Assembly (NCBI RefSeq): GCF_003416895.1
Contig: NZ_QVIO01000001.1
Coordinates: 124,001-188,000 of the forward strand
DNA length: 64,000 bases
Direction of reading: 5' to 3'
Source of the DNA: Duganella sp. BJB476
GTDB lineage: Bacteria > Pseudomonadota > Gammaproteobacteria > Burkholderiales > Burkholderiaceae_D
In this document: piece by piece, positions 45,006 through 53,864 of the stretch
Layout of the letters: every line of letters begins with the position of its first letter
How positions within the stretch are numbered: position 1 is the first letter of the stretch
Program-made: the position numbers and the translations under genes
Notes under the pieces: model-generated
Seen by the model: the letters and a program-made list of their open reading frames with translations, nothing else
Database searches by the model: none
Told to the model about the DNA's origin: nothing

Positions 45006-47606
45006 ATGAATCTCAACCTGAAAACCCTGATCGGCAAGCTCAATGACACCACCCGCCTGGCCGCCACGCGCGCCGCCAGCATCTGCGTGGCGCTGGGCCA
45101 GTATGAAGTGGAGGTCGAACATCTGTTCCTGGCCTTGCTGGAGCAGGAGCGCTGCGATGTGGCGCTGATCGCCCGCCAATGCTGCGTCAGCACCGAGGCG
45201 CTGGAGGCGGACCTGCACCATGAAGTCAGCCAGTTCAAGACTGGCAGCACCCGCACTCCGGTGTTCTCGCGGCAGTTGCCGCTGCTGCTGGAGCACGCGT
45301 GGCTGATCGCATCGCTGGCCACGCCACAGCCGGATCGCATCCGCAGCGCGCACCTGCTGGTGGCGCTGCTGACGGAGCCGGAGTTGTCGCAGCTGGCGCA
45401 GCGCGCCTCGCCGCTGTTCGGAGAGATTCCCATCGATGAGGTCAAGCACAAGCTGGAGAAATATACCCATGGCTCGCAGGAAGAAACGGCCGCAGCCGAC
45501 GCAACCACCGCCACCACGCTTGCCGACCTGGCGCCGCAGGGCAGCCCGCGCACGCCGGCGCTCGATCAGTACACTACCAGCCTGACGCAGTTGGCGCGCA
45601 GCGGCAAGCTCGATCCCGTCATCGGCCGCGAAGCTGAGATCCGCCAGGCCATCGATATCCTGATGCGCCGCCGCCAGAACAATCCCATCCTGACTGGCGA
45701 GGCCGGCGTCGGCAAGACCGCCGTGGTGGAAGGGCTGGCGCTGCGCATCGCCGCCAGCGACGTGCCGGACGTGCTGAAGGGCGTGGAGATCCGCACGCTG
45801 GATATGGGCCTGTTGCAGGCAGGGGCCAGCGTCAAGGGCGAGTTTGAAAATCGCCTGAAGAACGTCATCGACGAGGTCAAGCAAAGTCCGCACGCCATCA
45901 TCCTGTTCATCGACGAAGCCCACACGATGATAGGCGCGGGCGGCCAGGCGGGCCAGAACGATGCGGCCAACTTGCTCAAGCCGGCTTTGGCGCGGGGCGA
46001 GTTGCGCACCATCGCCGCGACCACCTGGAGCGAATACAAGAAGTACTTCGAGAAGGATGCCGCGCTGGCGCGGCGCTTCCAGGTGGTCAAGGTCGATGAG
46101 CCAAGCGAGGAAATCGCCAGCGCCATGCTGCGCGCCATGACGCCGCTGATGGAACGGCACTTCGGCATCCGCATCCGCGACGAGGCCGTGACCGAAGCGG
46201 TGCGGCTGTCGCACCGCTACATCAGCGGCCGCCAGTTGCCAGACAAGGCGGTCAGCGTGCTCGATACCGCCTGCGCGCGTGTCGCGCTGGCGCAGAGCGG
46301 AACGCCGGCGCTGCTGGAGAACGCCGCCAGGAGCATGGAACGCCTGTGCGTTGAAATCGCCGCCTTGAAACGCGAGGACGATGGTCACGCGCACGCGCAG
46401 CGCCTGCGCCAGTTGGACGAAGCGTATGCGAAGCTCAAGGTGGAACACGCACAGCACAACGAGCGCTGGCAACGCGAGCAATCGATCGTCGCCGCCATCG
46501 CGCGTGAACGTGCCGCCACCAACGGCGCGGCGCAGACCCATGCTCTACGCGCGGAGCTGGCGGCGCTGCAAGGCGAAGCGCCGATGGTGCCGGTGGACGT
46601 GGACGCCGCCACCGTCGCCGCCATCGTCTCCGGCTGGACCGGCATACCGCTGGGGAAAATGGTCAAGGACGAGATCCGCACCGTGCTCAAACTCCAGGAT
46701 GCGCTACAGACGCGCATCCTCGGCCAGGACCACGCCATCGCCGCAGTGGCCCAGCGCGTGCGCACCGCGCGCGCCAACCTGGACGACCCCAACAAACCCA
46801 AGGGCGTATTCCTGTTCGTCGGCCCATCCGGCGTTGGCAAGACCGAAACCGCGCTGGCGCTGGCGGACCTTTTGTACGGCGGCGAACGCAAGCTCCTCAC
46901 CATCAACATGAGCGAATACCAGGAGGCGCACAGCGTCTCCGGCCTGAAAGGCTCGCCGCCCGGTTACGTCGGCTATGGGCAGGGCGGCGTGCTGACCGAA
47001 GCGGTGCGCCGCAATCCCTACAGCGTGGTGCTGCTGGACGAAATCGAAAAGGCCCACCCGGACGTGACCGAGCTGTTTTTCCAGGTCTTCGACAAGGGCG
47101 TGATGGACGATGCGGAGGGGCGCGAAATCGACTTCCGCAACACCATCATCATCGCCACCTCCAACGCCGGCTCGGCCGCCATCATGCAGGCTTGCCTGAA
47201 CCAGGAAACGTCGCCGACCGAGGCCGCGCTTGAAGCGCTGCTACGGCCACACTTGGTCAAACATTTCAAGCCGGCCTTCCTGGGCCGCCTGAAAGTGGTG
47301 CCGTACTACCCGATACCGGACGCGGTGCTGGTGCAGATCATCGCGCTCAAGCTGGATCGCATCGGCCAGCGCATCCGCGATCACCACCACGCGGAATTCA
47401 GCTACGACCAGGCGCTGATCGAAGCGGTGCTGGCACGCTGCACCGAAGTCGATTCCGGCGCCCGCAACGTCGACCATATCCTCAACGGCAGCCTGCTGCC
47501 GGAGATCGCCGAGGCAGTGCTGCAGCGGATGTCGGAAGGCGCCGCCATCGGCAAGATCAAGGTCGGCGCCAACAAGCAGGGCCAGTTCAAATACACTATC
47601 AAATAG
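45006..47606 (+). CDS. clpV: T6SS ATPase ClpV (TssH)
   Basis: ClpV is the AAA+ unfoldase that recycles contracted TssBC sheaths. The 866-aa protein has an N-terminal Clp domain, first Walker A GEAGVGKTA with HAIILFIDEAHTMIGAGG, a middle coiled-coil region, second Walker A GPSGVGKTE with SVVLLDEIEKAHPDV, and a C-terminal D2-small domain. Start is the ATG behind GGAG; a GTG overlapping the tssE stop is too close to it. Confidence 0.97.
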   Translation: MNLNLKTLIGKLNDTTRLAATRAASICVALGQYEVEVEHLFLALLEQERCDVALIARQCCVSTEALEADLHHEVSQFKTGSTRTPVFSRQLPLLLEHAWLIASLATPQPDRIRSAHLLVALLTEPELSQLAQRASPLFGEIPIDEVKHKLEKYTHGSQEETAAADATTATTLADLAPQGSPRTPALDQYTTSLTQLARSGKLDPVIGREAEIRQAIDILMRRRQNNPILTGEAGVGKTAVVEGLALRIAASDVPDVLKGVEIRTLDMGLLQAGASVKGEFENRLKNVIDEVKQSPHAIILFIDEAHTMIGAGGQAGQNDAANLLKPALARGELRTIAATTWSEYKKYFEKDAALARRFQVVKVDEPSEEIASAMLRAMTPLMERHFGIRIRDEAVTEAVRLSHRYISGRQLPDKAVSVLDTACARVALAQSGTPALLENAARSMERLCVEIAALKREDDGHAHAQRLRQLDEAYAKLKVEHAQHNERWQREQSIVAAIARERAATNGAAQTHALRAELAALQGEAPMVPVDVDAATVAAIVSGWTGIPLGKMVKDEIRTVLKLQDALQTRILGQDHAIAAVAQRVRTARANLDDPNKPKGVFLFVGPSGVGKTETALALADLLYGGERKLLTINMSEYQEAHSVSGLKGSPPGYVGYGQGGVLTEAVRRNPYSVVLLDEIEKAHPDVTELFFQVFDKGVMDDAEGREIDFRNTIIIATSNAGSAAIMQACLNQETSPTEAALEALLRPHLVKHFKPAFLGRLKVVPYYPIPDAVLVQIIALKLDRIGQRIRDHHHAEFSYDQALIEAVLARCTEVDSGARNVDHILNGSLLPEIAEAVLQRMSEGAAIGKIKVGANKQGQFKYTIK

Positions 47607-47620
47607 TCCGGAGGCGAACC

Positions 47621-48487
47621 ATGTTCAGCATCGTTCAACTGCTACAGCCCATCAGCGCAGCGCAACCCTGCGGCGAGGACGTCGCCTTCAGCGCGGAGGT
47701 GGACCAGATCGCGCAGGCGCGCGTGCACGACGACCCCACGCTGGACCAGGGCGAATGGATCTCCGCCTTGAGGGAAGCCGATTGGCCGCTGGTCGCCAGC
47801 CGCAGCGCCGGCATGATCGCCAGCCGCAGCAAGGACATGCGGCTGGCGGTGTGGCTGGCCGAGGCCTTCGCCAAGACGCGCGGCCTGCGTGGCCTGGGCG
47901 ACGGCTACGCGGTGTTGAGCGGATTGTGCGAGCACTATTGGGACGGCATGTACCCGGGCGCCGACGACGGCGACTACGAACAGCGCATCGGCAACCTGTT
48001 CTGGCTTCTGGCCCGCACGCCGCCGCTGGTCAAGGAGATGCCGCTGACGGAAGGCGCGGCGCTGCTGCCTGACGCCGAATACTGCCTCGCCATGCTCACG
48101 GGCCTGGAAGGCATCGTCGACCAGCGTCTGGGCGCGGAGGGGCCGGGCTTCAGCGCCGCCAAGGACTGTCTGCTGGCCGTGATCCGAAGTGTGGCTCCGG
48201 TGGGGAGCGTGCCGATATTGGCGGCCGCCGGTGACGCCCCGGCCGGCCAGGTGGCCGTGGTTGCCAGCGGGACGCCGCAGGACCGTCGCCAGGCGCTGGC
48301 GCAGCTGCGGGTGGTCGCCGATTTCTTCCGCCGCACCGAGCCGCACAGCCCCGTCGCCTACCTGGCCGACAAAGCTGCCAGCTGGGGCGACATGCCGCTG
48401 CACGTCTGGCTGCGGGCAGTGATCAAGGACCCTGCCGCCATCTCCAGAGTCGAAGAGTTGTTGGGCGCGCAAACCGCCAGCGAGTGA
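47621..48487 (+). CDS. tssA: T6SS protein TssA (ImpA N-terminal family), short form
   Basis: TssA caps and primes sheath and tube assembly. The 288-aa protein has the ImpA_N pattern (ISAAQPCGEDVAFSAEVDQIAQAR; DMRLAVWLAEAFAKTRGLRGL; HYWDGMYPGADDGDYEQRIGNLFWLL). It is short compared with TssA forms of 350-530 residues; the C-terminal part may be a different extension. It is the last tss gene seen, 14 bases after clpV with CGGAGG upstream. Confidence 0.93.
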   Translation: MFSIVQLLQPISAAQPCGEDVAFSAEVDQIAQARVHDDPTLDQGEWISALREADWPLVASRSAGMIASRSKDMRLAVWLAEAFAKTRGLRGLGDGYAVLSGLCEHYWDGMYPGADDGDYEQRIGNLFWLLARTPPLVKEMPLTEGAALLPDAEYCLAMLTGLEGIVDQRLGAEGPGFSAAKDCLLAVIRSVAPVGSVPILAAAGDAPAGQVAVVASGTPQDRRQALAQLRVVADFFRRTEPHSPVAYLADKAASWGDMPLHVWLRAVIKDPAAISRVEELLGAQTASE

Positions 48488-48588
48488 GTAATATCCTTGA
48501 AGAAATATTTCCTTTGAGGCTATAGTTTTCCCTTAAATGGTGCTAGCATGGATTTAAAGGCCCATCCATCTCCATTTTGAGGACTGCT

Positions 48589-50295
48589 ATGAACAACCTG
48601 AAAATTGGCACTCGCCTCGGTTTCGGCTTTTCACTCATCCTGTTGATGCTGACGGCAATGACCATCATCGGCATCCTCCGGTTGAGCAGCGCCAGTGCGC
48701 TGACCGACCACATGATCAACGAGAAGATCCGCGACGAGCGGCTCATCGCCGAGTGGGGCAAGATCATCGAAGTGAACGCCGCCCGCACCACCGGCGCCTG
48801 GATGGTCGCCGATCCCGCCGACCAGAAGAAACTGGAAGGCATGATGGCAGAGTCCTCCGGTCGCGCGACCAAGATCCAGGACCAGATCGGCGCCAGCATC
48901 GAGGACGAGGAGCTCAAGCCCTTGTTCAAGAAGGTGCTTGATACCCGCAAGACCTACACCGAGATCCGCAAGGCCGTCTTCGCCGCCAAAAATGCCGGCG
49001 ATCTGGAAAAGGGCAAGAGCCTGTACGAAGGCGACATGGCGCAAAGCCGTATCCTCTACCTCGACGCGCTGAAAAAATTCGCCGACAAGCAGGCGGAATT
49101 GCTGGACCAGGCGGCAGTCGAAATCCAGCAGCAGTACACCAGCGGCCGCACCTTGCTGGTGTTGCTGGGATTGGCAGCGATTATCATGGGCGTATTCGCC
49201 GCATGGTGGATCACGCGCACCATCACCAATCCGATCAACGAAGCTGTGAAAGTGGCGGAGACCGTGTCATCGGGTGACCTGACCAGCGACATCCAGGTCA
49301 GCAGCAACGATGAAACCGGCCAGTTGATGAGCGCCCTCAAAACCATGAACACGAACCTGGTCAACATCGTCGGCCAGGTGCGCAACGGTACCGACTTGAT
49401 GGCCAACGCTTCCACCGAGATCGCCGCCGGCAACCACGACCTGTCGTCGCGCACCGAGCAGCAGGCCAGCTCCTTGCAGGAAACCGCCTCCTCGATGGAG
49501 GAGCTGACATCGACCGTGCGCTTCAACGCCGAGAACGCGCGCGAGGCTAACAAGCTGGCCGTCACCGCGTCGGAGATCGCCAGCCGTGGCGGCGCCGTGG
49601 TGGGTGAAGTGGTCAGCACCATGGGCTCGATCAACGACTCGTCGCGCAAGATCGTCGACATCATTTCGGTCATCGACAGCATCGCCTTCCAGACCAATAT
49701 CCTGGCCTTGAACGCAGCCGTGGAAGCGGCGCGCGCCGGCGAACAGGGACGCGGCTTCGCGGTGGTGGCCTCGGAGGTGCGCAACCTGGCGCAACGCTCG
49801 GCCGCAGCGGCCAAGGACATCAAGGGCTTGATCGACGACTCGGTGCAAAAAGTGGCGCAGGGTTCGGACCTGGTCGACAAGGCCGGCCAAACCATGAGCG
49901 AGATCGTCGTCAGCATCAGCCGTGTCACGCAGATCATGACACAGATCAGCCACGCCAGCGAAGAGCAGAGCATCGGCATCGCGCAGGTCAACGACGCGAT
50001 CACGCAGATGGATCAGGTCACGCAGCAGAACGCGGCGCTGGTGGAGGAAGCCGCGGCGGCGGCCGAATCGATGCAGGAGCAATCGGCCAAGCTGGCCGAC
50101 GTGGTCAGCGTGTTCAAGCTCGATGCGTCGCAAATGGCGACGCAGGCCCGTGCTTTGCCGCCTGCGCGGCCGCGTGTGGCGGTGCCTGCACGCCGTCCGG
50201 CGCCGGCGGCAGCAGCTCCCGCCAAGAAAGCGCTGGCGACCGCGCCCAAACGCGCGGCGGTGGCTTCCAGTGAATCCGACTGGGAAGAGTTCTAA
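48589..50295 (+). CDS. Methyl-accepting chemotaxis protein (Tar-like, with CheR pentapeptide)
   Basis: This 568-aa receptor starts at the ATG behind TGAGGACTGCT. It has a first membrane helix near 10-30, a four-helix-bundle periplasmic domain to about 185 ([23 protein letters not shown]), a second helix ([19 protein letters not shown]), HAMP, and a signalling domain with [20 protein letters not shown]. It ends in DWEEF, matching the xWxxF CheR/CheB tether of high-abundance receptors. A Pro/Ala-rich flexible linker precedes this pentapeptide. Confidence 0.96.
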   Translation: MNNLKIGTRLGFGFSLILLMLTAMTIIGILRLSSASALTDHMINEKIRDERLIAEWGKIIEVNAARTTGAWMVADPADQKKLEGMMAESSGRATKIQDQIGASIEDEELKPLFKKVLDTRKTYTEIRKAVFAAKNAGDLEKGKSLYEGDMAQSRILYLDALKKFADKQAELLDQAAVEIQQQYTSGRTLLVLLGLAAIIMGVFAAWWITRTITNPINEAVKVAETVSSGDLTSDIQVSSNDETGQLMSALKTMNTNLVNIVGQVRNGTDLMANASTEIAAGNHDLSSRTEQQASSLQETASSMEELTSTVRFNAENAREANKLAVTASEIASRGGAVVGEVVSTMGSINDSSRKIVDIISVIDSIAFQTNILALNAAVEAARAGEQGRGFAVVASEVRNLAQRSAAAAKDIKGLIDDSVQKVAQGSDLVDKAGQTMSEIVVSISRVTQIMTQISHASEEQSIGIAQVNDAITQMDQVTQQNAALVEEAAAAAESMQEQSAKLADVVSVFKLDASQMATQARALPPARPRVAVPARRPAPAAAAPAKKALATAPKRAAVASSESDWEEF

Positions 50296-50328
50296 GCACC
50301 TTCGGCGCCTTCGGTACAATGGTGGCCT

Positions 50329-50997
50329 ATGACGACCAGTACCGACGGCGCCGCCGCACCATCCATTCCACGTTCCACCCGCGCGCTGTGCGCTACCTGC
50401 CTGCGTCCGCAGCAGACCTGCATTTGCCGCTGGGTAGCCGCGCTGCCGAACCAGGTGGAGGTGCTGATCCTTCAACACCCAATGGAAGTGAACAACGCCA
50501 AGGGCAGCGCGCGCCTGCTGCATCTGAGCCTGGCCGCCAGCCGCCTGGAAGTGGGCGAAGCCTTCGCGCCTGAGCGCTTGCAGACGCTGATGTCGCCCGC
50601 GCGCCGCAGCGTGCTGCTGTATCCCGACACGGCGGCCGACAAGTCGCTCGGCCTGGCCGCAGCGCAGCCGTTCGATGTGGACTGGTTGCGCGAGCCGCAG
50701 CTTCTGCGCCTGGTAGTGCTGGACGGGACTTGGCGCAAAAGCCGCAAGATGCTGTATCTGAATCCTGCGCTGCAAGCCTTGCCGCGCCTGCCGCTGCGCG
50801 ATACGCCGCCGTCGCACTACCTGATCCGCAAGGCGCACCTGCCGGACCAGCTGTCCACGCTGGAGGCCACGGTCTACGCGCTGGCCCAATTGGAAAACGA
50901 TATAAACAAATTCAATCCATTGATCGACGCCTTTGATGGCTTCGTGGCGCAGCAGGCTGGCTACGTTGCGCGACCGCCGTCAGGCGATCAGCTTTAA
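50329..50997 (+). CDS. tapT: tRNA-uridine aminocarboxypropyltransferase (DTW domain, TapT-like)
   Basis: DTW enzymes transfer an aminocarboxypropyl group from S-adenosylmethionine to uridine in tRNA (acp3U47 in E. coli TapT). The 222-aa protein has the Cys cluster ALCATCLRPQQTCICRW near the N-terminus and VLDGTWRKSRKML, the DTW motif region (here DGTW). The last 18 bases overlap the convergent Hsp70 gene. Confidence 0.88.
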   Translation: MTTSTDGAAAPSIPRSTRALCATCLRPQQTCICRWVAALPNQVEVLILQHPMEVNNAKGSARLLHLSLAASRLEVGEAFAPERLQTLMSPARRSVLLYPDTAADKSLGLAAAQPFDVDWLREPQLLRLVVLDGTWRKSRKMLYLNPALQALPRLPLRDTPPSHYLIRKAHLPDQLSTLEATVYALAQLENDINKFNPLIDAFDGFVAQQAGYVARPPSGDQL

Positions 50998-53862
50998 GCC
51001 CGGGGGCAGGGCCTCGCCCAGCATGCGTTTTTCGTCGGCCTGATCGAGCTGCACCACCTCGCGCACCATCGCGCTCCAGTTGGCCGGTGCGCCAACGGCG
51101 GCAAGGCGCCGCAGGATTTCCGTCCGCAGCGTTTCGCCGATATCGCGGGTACGGTCGCCCGTCATGCGAGCCAGATGGGCTGCGGCGAAACCGGCCGGCT
51201 CCACCTTCTTCCAGTCCAGCGACAGGATCGCGGCCAGCCATTGCTCGACGACGGCCGTCTCCACCACATCGTGCGCACTGCCGTGGAAGGGCTGGCGCGC
51301 GCCGACCCGGCTCAAGCCCCACAGGAAGCGCGCCTGTGCTGCTTCGGCCTTGCCGGTTTCGGCTGCGGCGCTGCGGGTTTTGTTGGCGGCTGCTTTGACG
51401 GCGGCCTTGGTGGCCGCTTCCAGCTGCCCCAACATCCACGCGCCGATTTCGGCCTTGTAGTTGCCGGGGATGCGTTCCAGTGATGCGCCCAGGCGCAGCA
51501 TGTCTTCTTCGCTGCCGTTGACCAGCGTGTGCGGGCGGCGTCCGCGTTCCTGTGCGTCGGCCTGCACGTTGAAGGCGAAATCGTCCAGCACGCGCAGTTG
51601 CGCTTCCACACTCAGGCCGCCGGCCACGCGGCGCCACAGCGTCCACCATTCGGCGCAGACCTGGCTGTCCTTGTGGTGCTGGATGCCGGTGTCGAACATG
51701 GCCCACAGCTGCTCGATGCGCCATTCGTCCAGCGTGTAGCCAAAGCCGGGGCGCAGGCAATAACCGCTCAGGTTCAGCCACGCGCGTTCATGCTCGGACG
51801 AGCGGCGGCGGCCTTTGGTGCGCTGCATCAGCGCGTCGAACAGGCGGCGCAGCAACGGCGTGGCCCAGCTCTCGCGGTTGCCCAGCAGGTGTTCGAGCTG
51901 CGCGCGCAGCTGCTTGACTTCCTTGATCTCGACTTGCTGCGCGCGGCTGCCGAAGATGCGGTCTATCTTGTCGATGGCGGCATCGAAGCCGGCCGGCATT
52001 GGCGCTTCCTGCGGTGCTGCGGTATCGGCTTCGCCATCATCAACGGCGGACTCGCCGCGCAGCTGGAACTCCAGCAGCCAGCGCTGTGCGCCTTCGATGG
52101 CGACGCAATGTACGTCGAGTGTGCCGACTTCGCTCAGCGTGGCGGCCAGCTGTACCGGGATCTCCTTGCGTGCGTCGGCGCTGCTGCTGTCGCGCAGCAC
52201 GGTGGCGATCGGTGGTAGCTGGATGTATTCGTCAGCTTGCAGCTCGACCAGCTCACCGGCTTGCGGCGGCGCGGCTTCGGAGATCGACGAGGCCAGATGG
52301 AAGCGCACCGGCCGGCCAAGGCGCAGCGCGAAAGTGCGGTCGACCAGCAGGATCTCGCGGTTCTCCACACTGCCGCGCGGCAGGATGCAGATCGCGCGGC
52401 GTGGCTTGTCCTGGCGCGCTTCGTCATCGAGCAGCAGGAAGTAGCTGCGCGGCGAGCCGCCACCGATCACCGGCGCTTGCCCGGCCTGACCCAGCGCGTA
52501 GGCGACACCGCCGCGCGCCACTGCCACATCCGGATTGTCGTTGTGCAGAACTTGCAGCGGCTGCCCGCGCCAGTTGGTCAGCGTGGCCTCAAGACGGCTG
52601 GCCAGCGCGTCGGCGCGGAACACACCGCCGTTGAGCAGCAGCGTGTCCGGCATAGGGATGGCGGCGCGGTCGTCGGCCGCCATGCCCAGCGCCTCGCGCG
52701 CGGCCGCCGCGTGCTGGCGCAGGAAGCTGGCGAGATGGCGCGTGATTGCCGCGTCGCTGGCGTAGGGCAGGCCGAATTCGACGATGGCGCCACGGCCGCG
52801 CCGCGCGGGTTCCTGCTGTTCGTTGAGGGGGAAGAATCCGTCCACTACCATCGCTGCGACTTCCTCGCGGGTCAGGTCGGCGGAGCGCGAACCGCCGATC
52901 AGGCGCGAGCCGGAACCGAGCAGGGTAACGGTGGTGCGCTCCGGCGCATCGGCCGCCAGCAGCAGCTCCTTTGCTGCCCTGCAGCGTTCCGCCAGTTGCG
53001 ACAGGCTGCTGGCGGACAGGCGCGTCGCCGCACCGCCGGTATTCGACGCCATGCGCGTCTCGACCAGATGCGCCAGCGCCAGGTCCATGTTGTCGCCGCC
53101 GAGTATCAGGTGGTTGCCCACGCCGATGCGGCTGATCTGCGGCTGGCCTTCGATCATTTCGACTTTGATCAGACTGAAGTCGGTGGTGCCGCCGCCGACG
53201 TCGCACACCAGTACCAGGCGGGTGTCCGCCAGGTCGGTGGACAACGTCGCGCGCTGGCGGAACAGCCAGTCGTAAAACGCCGCCTGCGGCTCCTCCAGCA
53301 AGCGCAGGCTGGGCAGGCCGGCCAGGCGCGCCGCCTCCAGCGTCAACGCGCGCGCGCCTTCGTCAAAGGACGCAGGTATCGTCAGCACCAGCTGTTGATG
53401 TTCCAACGGATGCGCAGGGAAGCGCGCGTCCCACGCCGCCCGCACATGCGCCAGGTACGAGGCGCTGGCTGCCACCGGCGACACCTTGGCCACATCGGCC
53501 TCCGCGCCCCACGGCAGTATCGGCGCCATGCGGTCCACCTGGGGATGGGACAGCCAGCTCTTGGCGCTGGAGACCAGTCGCCCCGGCACCTGCGCGCCCA
53601 GCTTGCGCGCCAGGCGGCCTACCACGACCTGCGACAGGCCCGCGACATCCGCCGAAGGCCAGGGCAGTTGCAGGTCGCCGTCCGCCAGCTCGCCCTGCGC
53701 CGGGTGATAGCGCAGCGAAGGCAGCAGCGCACCGGCGCCGACTTCGCCAGGCGCCACCAGCTGCTCGATCTCGAACAGCCGGATCTGCGCGCTGTCCGGC
53801 TCCGAATAAGCCAGCACCGTATTGGTGGTGCCGAGATCGATGCTGACGACGTATTGACTCAT
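50980..53862 (-). CDS. Large Hsp70-family protein (DnaK-like, extended C-terminus)
   Basis: This 960-aa protein has an Hsp70 ATPase domain with phosphate-1 motif VSIDLGTTNTVLAYSE and phosphate-2 motif LVCDVGGGTTDFSLIKV, then HLILGGDNMDLALAH and a late LLLNGGVFRADAL. The C-terminal 400 residues are unlike a normal DnaK substrate-binding domain and are helical, with a Lys/Ala-rich segment near 860. It starts 2 bases after the stop of a second Hsp70 gene, and the two are probably partners. No J-protein or GrpE gene is adjacent. Confidence 0.88.
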   Translation of the reverse strand: MSQYVVSIDLGTTNTVLAYSEPDSAQIRLFEIEQLVAPGEVGAGALLPSLRYHPAQGELADGDLQLPWPSADVAGLSQVVVGRLARKLGAQVPGRLVSSAKSWLSHPQVDRMAPILPWGAEADVAKVSPVAASASYLAHVRAAWDARFPAHPLEHQQLVLTIPASFDEGARALTLEAARLAGLPSLRLLEEPQAAFYDWLFRQRATLSTDLADTRLVLVCDVGGGTTDFSLIKVEMIEGQPQISRIGVGNHLILGGDNMDLALAHLVETRMASNTGGAATRLSASSLSQLAERCRAAKELLLAADAPERTTVTLLGSGSRLIGGSRSADLTREEVAAMVVDGFFPLNEQQEPARRGRGAIVEFGLPYASDAAITRHLASFLRQHAAAAREALGMAADDRAAIPMPDTLLLNGGVFRADALASRLEATLTNWRGQPLQVLHNDNPDVAVARGGVAYALGQAGQAPVIGGGSPRSYFLLLDDEARQDKPRRAICILPRGSVENREILLVDRTFALRLGRPVRFHLASSISEAAPPQAGELVELQADEYIQLPPIATVLRDSSSADARKEIPVQLAATLSEVGTLDVHCVAIEGAQRWLLEFQLRGESAVDDGEADTAAPQEAPMPAGFDAAIDKIDRIFGSRAQQVEIKEVKQLRAQLEHLLGNRESWATPLLRRLFDALMQRTKGRRRSSEHERAWLNLSGYCLRPGFGYTLDEWRIEQLWAMFDTGIQHHKDSQVCAEWWTLWRRVAGGLSVEAQLRVLDDFAFNVQADAQERGRRPHTLVNGSEEDMLRLGASLERIPGNYKAEIGAWMLGQLEAATKAAVKAAANKTRSAAAETGKAEAAQARFLWGLSRVGARQPFHGSAHDVVETAVVEQWLAAILSLDWKKVEPAGFAAAHLARMTGDRTRDIGETLRTEILRRLAAVGAPANWSAMVREVVQLDQADEKRMLGEALPPGLKLIA

Positions 53863-53864
53863 GC

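Noticed and set aside
48521..48547. TATAGTTT followed at 11 bases by GTGCTAGC, resembling a flagellar sigma-28 promoter before the chemoreceptor
   Set aside because: The -10 half has too few matches to GCCGATAA to support a call.
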